5,103 bases of DNA, from positions 1 to 5,103 of the forward strand of contig JACONB010000241.1 in assembly GCA_014323965.1 (NCBI GenBank), read 5' to 3'. A program made the translations under genes and the position numbers. This document shows positions 1 through 5,093 of this stretch, in pieces. The DNA is from Prochloron sp. SP5CPC1 (GTDB lineage Bacteria > Cyanobacteriota > Cyanobacteriia > Cyanobacteriales > Prochloraceae). The notes beneath the pieces are model-generated. The model was not told the DNA's origin, searched no databases, and worked only from the letters and a program-made list of their open reading frames with translations. How positions within the stretch are numbered: position 1 is the stretch's first letter; each line of letters starts with the position of its first letter.

Positions 1-106
1 CTTGGTTAAAATCCTCAATCGCCCCCTTATAGTCTCCTTTTGCCAACTTCTGACAACCGTGATTAAACCATACCTGTGCAAACAGTTCAGACGCCTTTTG
101 GCTCAT
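1..106 (-). CDS. TPR-repeat protein, N-terminal part (runs off left edge)
   Basis: Only the first 35 codons are inside the window. They read MSQKASELFAQVWFNHGCQ and continue with LAKGDYKGAIEDFNQ. The pattern of a small-residue helix followed by GDYKGAIEDFNQ is typical of a tetratricopeptide repeat, a helical protein-protein interaction module. The start is well supported: AAGGAGG, a full Shine-Dalgarno match, ends 4 nt before the ATG at 106. This RBS is much better than that of any other gene here. The gene lies downstream of, and in the same orientation as, the scrambled TPR/amylase-tail region at 221-519, and is separated from it by a hairpin repeat and an octamer repeat. The partner and role of the protein cannot be deduced. 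The family assignment is fairly secure from the motif, but the total number of repeats and any fused domain are unknown. Confidence 0.75.
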   Translation of the reverse strand, partial: MSQKASELFAQVWFNHGCQKLAKGDYKGAIEDFNQ

Positions 107-133
107 GATCCCTCCTTATTCTCTTACAAATCT

Positions 134-139
134 AGTATA
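134..139 (-). promoter_or_regulatory. Possible -10 element for the left-edge TPR gene
   Basis: On the minus strand the hexamer TATACT lies 27 nt upstream of the TPR start codon at 106, a plausible distance for a -10 box with a short leader. The octamer repeat at 143-166 occupies the spacer and -35 zone, and no TTGACA-like hexamer is present there. This is a weak candidate based on one hexamer. Confidence 0.25.
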
Positions 140-142
140 ACT

Positions 143-166
143 CTTTGCGTCTTTGCGCCTTTGCGC
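143..166. repeat. Three 8-bp tandem repeats (CTTTGCGY), left copy
   Basis: Three consecutive octamers read CTTTGCGT, CTTTGCGC, CTTTGCGC on the plus strand. The same octamer occurs three times, on the opposite strand, at 3575-3598. Short tandem GC-rich repeats of this kind (STRR-like) are known from intergenic regions of cyanobacteria. Their function is not established. This copy lies just upstream of the left-edge TPR gene. Confidence 0.8.
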
Positions 167-180
167 GATTTGATAAGGTA

Positions 181-201
181 GCCCGCAATTCATTCGCGGG
201 C
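181..201. repeat. GC-stem hairpin repeat, copy A
   Basis: GCCCGC and GCGGGC form a 6-bp GC-only inverted repeat around a 9-nt AT-rich loop. The 33-nt stretch 169-201, which includes this hairpin and a conserved TTTGATAAGGTA flank, is identical to 1551-1583. On the minus strand the hairpin follows the amylase-tail remnant, as copy B follows the intact amylase gene. It could act as a transcription end or processing point for amylase-type transcripts. There is no proper U-run after the stem, so a classical intrinsic terminator is not supported. Confidence 0.8.
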
Positions 202-220
202 AGAGGGATCGACAGTAAAT

Positions 221-299
221 CTATTTCAGCACAAACACTCGCGCTTGTTCTGGTTCTAAATGAATAAAAAGAGAACCATCAATAGTACCGCGATCGCCC
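221..299 (-). pseudogene. Remnant: last ~26 codons of a second amylase gene
   Basis: This stretch aligns without gaps to 1607-1685, the 3' end of the intact amylase gene, with 74 of 79 bases identical. In the amylase frame it reads DGRGTIDGSLFIHLEPEQ (reading 5'-3' on the minus strand), continues ARVFVLK and ends in TAG. All five differences are transitions. Three are synonymous third-position changes, and two are conservative replacements (I for V, D for N). Homology stops right after a HIP1 octamer at 290-297, beyond which TPR coding sequence begins in a different frame. It is therefore the tail of a diverged amylase gene joined to a TPR gene fragment. It has no start codon and cannot make an amylase product. 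Confidence 0.85.
290..297. repeat. HIP1 octamer at the recombination junction
   Basis: GCGATCGC, the highly iterated palindrome of cyanobacteria. Here it is the exact border between amylase-tail sequence (left) and TPR coding sequence (right). The octamer belongs to both parents: it encodes part of the amylase RDG codons and the TPR AIA codons. Confidence 0.9.
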
Positions 300-391
300 C
301 TTCATAGTCCTTCAAGGCTTTCCGAGCATTACCTCGGTTCAAGTAGGCAGTGTCATCGTTAGGACGAAGGTTAATAACTTCAGTGTAATCG

Positions 392-399
392 GCGATCGC
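392..399. repeat. HIP1 octamer in the TPR fragment
   Basis: GCGATCGC inside the codons for GAIAD of the TPR fragment. It shows how TPR genes carry HIP1 within their repeat motif, which supplies the short homology seen at 290-297. Confidence 0.9.
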
Positions 400-559
400 C
401 CCGTCATAATCTCCTTCCTTGTACTTCTTCTCACCTCGTTCCGGGTAAATCAAACCCCGGTTGTAGTAAGCAGCGGCTAAGTTAGGATTAATATCAATAG
501 CTTTATTGTATCCGAACACAACACATCCTTGCTTTTTTCTTTCTCAACGTCGCTAATCC

Positions 560-1522
560 TTATTCTTGCAGAAATTCATTCTCTTCATAGAAAGTATCAA
601 ACTGCTCTCCTGCATATAATTCCCATTTATCCCCCTCCTCTTTTCCCAGTATTTTTCCACTAGCATCGAGATAAAATATTCTACCATCGTTAATTACTAT
701 TACGAACCGATTGGTATTGTCTTCCCACTTTACCGAGGTTATTCTTCTTCCTTGGGGAAGAATAGTTCTGTACCATTTATGTGATCCCTTGGGCACTTGT
801 CCGTGATATGGTGGTGCTTGCCCTTCTACATTCGATGCATCCAACAAGAAAATAACAGAATGATATAAAGAATTTTTACTTCCTTCAAAAATTTCCCTAA
901 AGTTATTGTTTACACCATAAACAACAATGAAAGTTGATCCTTCTGTTAATACATCTTTTAATAGGCGCAATTTTGACAAGCGTCCTGGATGCCAGTAATC
1001 ACCTGTCTGCTCCCCTTGGAAATTGAATATAAGTATTCGCGAAGCAAACCATATAGGATCTTGAGCTAGTACAACTATCTCTTTCTTACTGTCACCAGTG
1101 ACATCCTGCACTAACAATTGGACTATTGCAAATTCATCCGACCTTGATCCATTGAAAGGAAAGAATTGTGAATATGTGTTGACATTCCAACGTTCGTTTC
1201 CGCTTCTGTCAAAGACTACAACATGTCCGGGAATCCTGCCAGTTTCTCCAAACCCCATGATCAACTCATTTCTATTATCTCCATCTATGTCCTCAACAAC
1301 ATATTGTGTTATTTGTGTTTGGAGATCCTTTTCCCATAAAGATTCTCTCTTTTTATTCAAAACTTCAAACTTAGTCTCAGTAACTTCAATAGTATTGATA
1401 TTGGTATCTTTCTTAAATACTTCAATTATATCCTCAGCAAACAAACTTATCCAAGCTGCTAATACTGTTATGCCTGTCCACTGAGTTATTTTCCTGACAG
1501 TTTTAACTTTTTTTGTATCCAT
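560..1522 (-). CDS. Membrane-anchored FG-GAP/VCBS-repeat-like protein
   Basis: This 320-residue protein starts with a basic stretch (MDTKKVKTVRK) followed by one hydrophobic segment at about residues 14-29 (QWTGITVLAAWISLFA). This suggests a signal anchor with the bulk of the protein outside the cytoplasm. Two motifs of the DxDGDxxxE type follow: DIDGDNRNE at 78-86 and DVTGDSKKE at 140-148. Each leads into a hydrophobic strand (LIMGF, IVVLA), as in FG-GAP/VCBS beta-propeller blades that bind calcium in the loop. Near the end, INDGRIFYLDASGKILG (277-293) resembles another propeller strand pair. No catalytic motif is seen. I chose the ATG at 1522, preceded by AAGAGA at a suitable distance. An in-frame TTG at 1570 would put the start inside a hairpin repeat and is unlikely. 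The gene lies 84 bp after the amylase gene with no evident promoter, so cotranscription is plausible. Its function, perhaps extracytoplasmic binding, is unknown. Confidence 0.7.
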   Translation of the reverse strand: MDTKKVKTVRKITQWTGITVLAAWISLFAEDIIEVFKKDTNINTIEVTETKFEVLNKKRESLWEKDLQTQITQYVVEDIDGDNRNELIMGFGETGRIPGHVVVFDRSGNERWNVNTYSQFFPFNGSRSDEFAIVQLLVQDVTGDSKKEIVVLAQDPIWFASRILIFNFQGEQTGDYWHPGRLSKLRLLKDVLTEGSTFIVVYGVNNNFREIFEGSKNSLYHSVIFLLDASNVEGQAPPYHGQVPKGSHKWYRTILPQGRRITSVKWEDNTNRFVIVINDGRIFYLDASGKILGKEEGDKWELYAGEQFDTFYEENEFLQE

Positions 1523-1562
1523 TACTAATCTCTTAGATGCTTGGTTTGAATTTGATAAGGTA

Positions 1563-1583
1563 GCCCGCAATTCATTCGCGGGC
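1563..1583. repeat. GC-stem hairpin repeat, copy B
   Basis: The same 21-nt hairpin as at 181-201 (6-bp GCCCGC/GCGGGC stem, 9-nt loop). It sits between the amylase stop codon and the FG-GAP start codon. Unlike copy A, it is followed on the plus strand by an extra GGGC, which accounts for the 4-nt length difference between the two duplicated segments. It may slow or process a transcript running from the amylase into the FG-GAP gene. The lack of a U-run argues against strong termination. Confidence 0.8.
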
Positions 1584-1606
1584 GGGCAGGGGGAGCAAGA
1601 ATAAAC

Positions 1607-3547
1607 CTATTTTAGCACAAACACTCGCGCCTGTTCTGGTTCTAAATGAACAAAAAGGGAACCATTAATAGTACCGCGATCGCCCGTTTCCACCTCCTCA
1701 TACCTCTTAAGAGCTGGTAACCTCAAAGGAAAATCTCCCCCATGAGTAGAATAAGCATATAAAATGCTGGCACAATCATCCCCAGCATCGCAATTATTAG
1801 GTTCCCGGAGCATGAACAGATCCTCTGAACGACTAGAAGATTTGGGATAAACAAACCTCGTCTCCCCATAGCGCAAAACTGGATATTCACGACGCAAATG
1901 AGCCATCTTTTTAGTAGTTTCGTAAGTAGTAGCCTTCCAACCCGGACTTTCTGAAGTAATCATCATGGGGCGATTAAAAGGATCCCCCCCGATACCAAAT
2001 AACCCTTCATGTTCAGGGTGATAGGGAACAGCTAAACCAGTTTCCTCCCCGTACATTACCAAAGGAACCCCACGAGCAGTAAACTGGAACTTAATCAGAC
2101 TCTCATAAGCTTCATCGGACATTTGGGGATAGAAAGTCCTCACCCTGGGTTGGTCGTGATTTTCCACAAAAGTCACCCACCCTTTTGCTTCTTCATCGGT
2201 AACCAACTCCAAGGAACTGCGGGGAATCTCCAGGGTTTGGGCAGGATTCAAAATTTTGTGTCCAAGTCGTTGTATTGGGTTCTCATGGTAATGAGTACCT
2301 TTCCTTCCTAGAGTCAGTTCTCGCAAGATAAAAGCACGTCCATCCCAACCCCTATCTTGAGCAAAAAAACGTCGCGCAGCTTCGCTCAAATTAAAGTCAA
2401 ATTGAGTAATATGTTCCGTTTCCTGCAAAAACTTAATACTGGGAGGATAGCGATAACCCCCACTAAAAAATTCCCCAATTAAAACAGCATCGGGATTAAT
2501 ATCCAACACAGTTTGTTCAAATTTGCGCCAAAAACGCTCATTCACGTGTTTAACTGCATCTAAACGAAAACCAGCTAATTGATAACCCCCTTCATTTAAA
2601 GTCAGCCAAAAACGAGCGCAATCCAGGAAATATTGTTCTACCTGAGGAGCATCCTGATTAATATCAGGCATGCCACCACTAATTTGCCCTTCTTCCAACA
2701 ACTCCTTACTGGCATTCCCAAAATCCCAGATAATTTGAGGAGGATGAAACCATCCATCTGGATCTCGTTCTCCTGTTTTAGGATCCCAATGGGTTGCCAC
2801 TAACTCCCCATGACGGTAAATATTGCCATTATCTGCAAACCAAGATTCCCCAAAGAGAAAACCCCCAGCACCAATTTCTGGTGGTTCCGTAGAAATGTGT
2901 CCCGGAGAAGTTTGGTTCATAGTGATATCTAAAATTACCCCAATACCCCGTTTTCCTGCTTCATCTAAAAGTTGGCGGAAAATCCCATACCGATCCCCCT
3001 CTGGTTGGCGAAAATGCTCATCGATTTCATACCAATCCTTCGTCCAATAACCATGGTAAGCAGAGGAAACCCGACTATAAAAAATATTCTCCTCCTTCAC
3101 CTCATCCTCTTTCGAGCGATGCAAATAGTTCTTGATATCAGGATGATAGAAAATGCCATTCGCATTATCTTGAATCGGGGAAAGGATGATTTTCGTCACC
3201 CCCAAGTCTTGGAGATAATCCAGCTTTTCGACGATACCCTTCAAATCTCCTCCCCAATACATTGCCATATAACTGTGGGTGGAGTCATAAGTATGACGGA
3301 GCAACAGTTTATTCATTTCATTGTAGAGGTGTTGCTCCTTACTTTCCTCTGGTACATCAGTAAAAGCAAAATTGGGAATATTGTTCTCAGTTTCCCCATC
3401 AAAAAACCTATCTACCACAATGTAATAAAGAACGTCATTCTTTAAATTTCCCGGAACTGAAATTGGTTCCTCAACTGCTAATGCTGGGTTTCCAAGCAGG
3501 GTAAGAGCTAAAAGCAAAGTGAAAAAATGTCTCAAATAACCTCTCAT
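1607..3547 (-). CDS. Secreted GH13 alpha-amylase (CGTase/maltogenic amylase-like)
   Basis: The 646-residue precursor of a glycoside hydrolase family 13 enzyme acts on alpha-1,4-glucans outside the cytoplasm. The signal peptide is MRGYLRHFF, then a hydrophobic core ending in PALA, with predicted cleavage after residue 24. Family landmarks, numbered from the chosen ATG, are: YYIVVDRFFDGE (41-52) and YWGGDLKG (97-104), as in CGTase-type enzymes; YHGYW (164-168); region I DITMNQ (207-212); GMPDIN (292-297); region II GFRLDAVKHV with nucleophile D330; region III IGEFF with acid E359; and region IV VENHD with D465. The last ~90 residues look like the beta-sandwich domain C. The catalytic triad is complete, but the usual region I His (NH) is replaced by Gln212. 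There is no CGTase-type domain D or E, so hydrolysis is likelier than cyclisation. An in-frame TTG at 3580 lies in a repeat; the ATG at 3547 gives the better signal peptide. The promoter is at 3675-3703. Confidence 0.92.
   Translation of the reverse strand: MRGYLRHFFTLLLALTLLGNPALAVEEPISVPGNLKNDVLYYIVVDRFFDGETENNIPNFAFTDVPEESKEQHLYNEMNKLLLRHTYDSTHSYMAMYWGGDLKGIVEKLDYLQDLGVTKIILSPIQDNANGIFYHPDIKNYLHRSKEDEVKEENIFYSRVSSAYHGYWTKDWYEIDEHFRQPEGDRYGIFRQLLDEAGKRGIGVILDITMNQTSPGHISTEPPEIGAGGFLFGESWFADNGNIYRHGELVATHWDPKTGERDPDGWFHPPQIIWDFGNASKELLEEGQISGGMPDINQDAPQVEQYFLDCARFWLTLNEGGYQLAGFRLDAVKHVNERFWRKFEQTVLDINPDAVLIGEFFSGGYRYPPSIKFLQETEHITQFDFNLSEAARRFFAQDRGWDGRAFILRELTLGRKGTHYHENPIQRLGHKILNPAQTLEIPRSSLELVTDEEAKGWVTFVENHDQPRVRTFYPQMSDEAYESLIKFQFTARGVPLVMYGEETGLAVPYHPEHEGLFGIGGDPFNRPMMITSESPGWKATTYETTKKMAHLRREYPVLRYGETRFVYPKSSSRSEDLFMLREPNNCDAGDDCASILYAYSTHGGDFPLRLPALKRYEEVETGDRGTINGSLFVHLEPEQARVFVLK
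1676..1683. repeat. HIP1 octamer in the intact amylase 3' end
   Basis: GCGATCGC within the codons for RDG near the amylase C-terminus. It is the counterpart of the octamer at 290-297, where the duplicated tail copy ends. Confidence 0.9.
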
Positions 3548-3574
3548 ATATCTTAGTGTTTGGTGTTTAGTCTC

Positions 3575-3598
3575 GCGCAAAGGCGCAAAGGCGCAAAG
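3575..3598. repeat. Three 8-bp tandem repeats (GCGCAAAG), right copy
   Basis: Three perfect GCGCAAAG octamers, the reverse complement of the CTTTGCGC units at 143-166. They lie in the amylase leader, 28 bp upstream of the chosen ATG and downstream of the predicted promoter, so they would be transcribed as CTTTGCGC repeats. Confidence 0.85.
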
Positions 3599-3673
3599 GG
3601 GTGTTATAAATGGAACCTATAGAAGTAAATTTAAATCAAAATACTCCCACTTAGGGCGCACTCTCTATGGTAC

Positions 3674-3690
3674 AACTATAAATTATAGTT
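3674..3690. promoter_or_regulatory. 17-bp perfect palindrome over the amylase -10 region
   Basis: AACTATAA, a central A, then TTATAGTT: two perfect 8-bp half-sites with no loop, which suits a dimeric DNA-binding protein better than an RNA hairpin. It covers the predicted -10 hexamer (3675-3680) and much of the spacer of the amylase promoter, a typical place for a repressor operator. The AT-only character means chance cannot be ruled out, and the regulator is unknown. Confidence 0.4.
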
Positions 3691-3703
3691 TAATTTTTGT
3701 CAA
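3675..3703 (-). promoter_or_regulatory. Predicted sigma-70-type promoter of the amylase gene
   Basis: On the minus strand a perfect -35 hexamer TTGACA (3703-3698) is followed, after exactly 17 nt, by TATAGT (3680-3675), which matches 5 of 6 bases of the TATAAT consensus. Transcription would start near 3668 and give a leader of about 120 nt that includes the octamer repeats at 3575-3598. No other gene starts downstream of it before the amylase gene. Confidence 0.65.
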
Positions 3704-3753
3704 CCACCTCCTGAATATTTATTTTTTTTGGTAGACAATGTTACTTGATTGAT

Positions 3754-3826
3754 TTAATCTAAAAGATTGGGCTCAATTCCTAGTTCTCTTAATCGTGCTG
3801 CGAGTCTATCTGCTCGTTGTCTTTTG
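3754..3826 (-). pseudogene. Frameshifted C-terminal tail of the downstream Uma2 gene
   Basis: One frame away from the Uma2 reading frame, the DNA continues to encode RQRADRLAARLRELGIEP and then NLLD before a TAA at 3754-3756. This is the coiled-coil tail often seen at the end of cyanobacterial Uma2 proteins. Removing one T from the TTTT run at 3822-3825 (AAAA on the coding strand) would join it smoothly to the upstream frame and give a protein of about 244 residues. As written, the frame instead ends at a TAG at 3806-3808, four residues after the shift. This may be a true indel or a sequencing error. Confidence 0.75.
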
Positions 3827-4489
3827 TCTTTCGAGATCTGCTCGTCGTCTTTCCAGATCAGCCCGTTGTTTTTCCAGAACTCGCTCTCTTTCTGACTCTT
3901 GAGGACTTCTCAAATATTCTTCCGTCTGAGGATTGAAAAATCGCATCCTGGAATCGGGAAGTAGTCGCATCTCTAACCCCAGCACTTGAGAAGGAAAAGA
4001 AAGCATTCCATCTTCGGTATCATTGGGAGTTATAATTTCATAACCACCATTTCTTGTTAAACGTCTTCCTTTCAACGGTGGATTGAGATAATCCCCGGTG
4101 GGATCATATTGAAAATATTCACAGACACCCATTTGAGCGTAAATGTTTGGTTTTTCCATATCATCCTTGCGGTGGGTACTGCTAGAAGTCACTTCCAGAA
4201 CCCAGTCAGGGGTTTTCCCATTTTCTTCCCAAACCCGATAACTTCGTCTTTGACGGTTCTCTACCCCAAACACCACAAACACATCAGGACAGACAACCGC
4301 ATCAGGAACTCCTTGTTCGTAAGAGAGCCAGAGATTACCGGAAACGTAAACATCCCGGCGGTTTTGAAAATAGAGTTTGAGGGAGGAGACGCCATAAATT
4401 AGATAGTCGCGGGCGGGATCGCTTTCTGCCATAGGGGAGCCGTCGGGTTCGGGATAAACGATGGGGGTTTTTAGGGGTGTAAGAGTCAT
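3806..4489 (-). CDS. Uma2-family endonuclease-like protein, downstream copy
   Basis: A 227-residue protein of the Uma2 (DUF820/COG4636) family, which has a PD-(D/E)XK nuclease-like fold and is abundant in cyanobacteria. The biological role of the family is unsettled. Key motifs are CPDVFVVF with D69, DWVLEVTSSST with E99, and the following helix with K113, IYAQMGVCEYF and D129. These match the usual Uma2 pattern of PD, then EVxS, then GVxEYW. No Lys stands two residues after E99, as is common in this family; K113 may substitute (inference). Residues about 197-223 form a charged heptad coiled coil with RADLER repeats. The last four residues (TTSR) are out of the original frame because of a one-base indel near 3822-3825. 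The ATG is 2 nt after the stop of the upstream copy (TAACGATG), so translation is probably coupled. It has no signal peptide. Confidence 0.85.
   Translation of the reverse strand: MTLTPLKTPIVYPEPDGSPMAESDPARDYLIYGVSSLKLYFQNRRDVYVSGNLWLSYEQGVPDAVVCPDVFVVFGVENRQRRSYRVWEENGKTPDWVLEVTSSSTHRKDDMEKPNIYAQMGVCEYFQYDPTGDYLNPPLKGRRLTRNGGYEIITPNDTEDGMLSFPSQVLGLEMRLLPDSRMRFFNPQTEEYLRSPQESERERVLEKQRADLERRRADLERQKTTSR
3827..3868 (-). repeat. 21-bp tandem repeat encoding RADLER heptads
   Basis: Two adjacent 21-bp units (3827-3847 and 3848-3868) encode RRADLER and QRADLER, and a degenerate third unit follows at 3805-3819 in the shifted frame. Such heptad-sized repeats can gain or lose units by slippage. The frameshift at 3822-3825 lies directly at their end. 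Confidence 0.7.
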
Positions 4490-5091
4490 CGTTAGTAATC
4501 TTCACTCGGACTTCTCAAATACTCTCCAGTCTGAGGATTGAAAAACCGCATCCTGGAATCAGGAAGTAGTCGCATTTCTAACCCCAACACATCAGAAGAA
4601 AGAGAAAGCATTCTATCTTCCAAAGGATTGGGAGTTATAATTTCATAGCCATTCCTTGTTAAACGTCTTCCTTTCAACGGAGGATTAAGATAATCTCCAG
4701 TAGGATCATATTGAAAATATTCACAGACACCCATTTGAGTGTAAATGTCTGGTTTCTCTCGTTCATCTTTACGGTGGGTACTACTAGAAGTCACTTCCAG
4801 AACCCAGTCAGGAGTTTTCCCATTTTCTTCCCAAACCCGATAACTTCGTCTCTGACGATTCTCTACCCCAAACACCACAAACACATCAGGACAGACAACC
4901 GCATCAGGAACTCCTTGTTCGTAAGAGAGCCAGAGATTACCGGAAACGTAAATATCCTGGCGGTTTTGAAAATAGAGTTTGAGTCCCGAGACGCCATAAA
5001 TTAAATAGTCGCGGGCGGGATCGCTTTCTGCCATAGGGGAGCCGTCGGGTTCGGGATAAACGATGGGGGTTTTTAGGGGTGTAAGAGTCAT
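3902..5091 (-). repeat. Tandem duplication of the Uma2 gene (about 600-bp unit)
   Basis: The segments 3902-4489 and about 4508-5091 are direct repeats with a 602-bp period counted from the start codons. Homology runs from the 15 nt before the ATG to the YLRSP codons and stops where the two tails diverge. The only in-frame length change in the homologous part is one extra Gly codon (NGGYE versus NGYE) in the downstream copy. Confidence 0.9.
4492..5091 (-). CDS. Uma2-family endonuclease-like protein, upstream copy (tail lost)
   Basis: A 199-residue Uma2-family protein. Its first 35 residues are identical to the downstream copy, and it is about 93% identical over the shared ~194 residues. It keeps the same nuclease-like motifs: CPDVFVVF (D69), DWVLEVTSSST (E99) and IYTQMGVCEYF. 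It ends abruptly as YLRSPSEDY, without the RADLER coiled-coil tail of its neighbour. Its stop codon falls in the sequence that forms the leader of the next copy (GATTACTAACGATG), which suggests the tail was removed by the recombination that made the tandem array. The shortened protein could still fold, since the tail is outside the nuclease core. No Shine-Dalgarno match precedes the ATG at 5091; only AGATTACTAACG is seen, the same leader as the downstream copy. Confidence 0.85.
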   Translation of the reverse strand: MTLTPLKTPIVYPEPDGSPMAESDPARDYLIYGVSGLKLYFQNRQDIYVSGNLWLSYEQGVPDAVVCPDVFVVFGVENRQRRSYRVWEENGKTPDWVLEVTSSSTHRKDEREKPDIYTQMGVCEYFQYDPTGDYLNPPLKGRRLTRNGYEIITPNPLEDRMLSLSSDVLGLEMRLLPDSRMRFFNPQTGEYLRSPSEDY

Positions 5092-5093
5092 CG

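Larger units (their letters stand above)
256..519 (-). pseudogene. TPR gene fragment fused out of frame to an amylase tail
   Basis: The open frame (87 codons) contains YNKAIDINPNLAAAYYNRG, then GDYDGAIADYTEVINLRPND, then AYLNRGNARKALKDYEGAIA, which are clear TPR helices. The fragment is cut at both ends. It begins in the middle of a TPR B-helix, where GAIADYNKAI would be expected. It leaves TPR sequence immediately after GAIA at the HIP1 site, and the last residues (VLLMVLFLFI) are amylase-tail DNA read in the wrong frame. The frame can open only at a GTG (519), but AAGGA lies 6 nt before it, so a short product remains possible. Spacing between the AYYNRG and AYLNRG motifs is 41 residues instead of the usual 34, so 7 residues (around ERGEKKY) are inserted. 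It starts 40 bp downstream of the FG-GAP gene on the same strand and may be on its transcript. It is most likely a remnant. Confidence 0.75.

Noticed and set aside
143..166. CRISPR-like array
   Set aside because: The units are 8 bp and directly adjacent, without spacers, and no cas gene is present.
1098..1484. Plus-strand open frame of 128 codons (and others at 2123, 2823, 2972, 4109 and 4711)
   Set aside because: These lie wholly antisense to the FG-GAP, amylase and Uma2 genes and show no family motif. The pair at 4109 and 4711 exist only because the Uma2 gene is duplicated.
1523..1570. Extended FG-GAP reading frame starting at a TTG at 1570
   Set aside because: This start lies inside the hairpin repeat shared with 181-201. 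The ATG at 1522 has a plausible ribosome binding site and gives a normal basic N-terminus before the anchor.
169..1685. Composite or insertion-sequence mobile element bounded by the two 131-135-bp direct repeats
   Set aside because: No transposase or integrase gene lies between the repeats, and the repeats are a gene end plus hairpin and not terminal inverted repeats. Recombination between homologous gene ends explains them better.
3548..3580. Extended amylase reading frame starting at a TTG at 3580
   Set aside because: The start is in the octamer repeat, and the extra 11 residues would spoil a good signal peptide that begins at the ATG at 3547.
3722..3729. T-run as part of an intrinsic terminator
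   Set aside because: It has no stem in front of it on the plus strand, and all neighbouring genes are on the minus strand, where it reads as an A-run.
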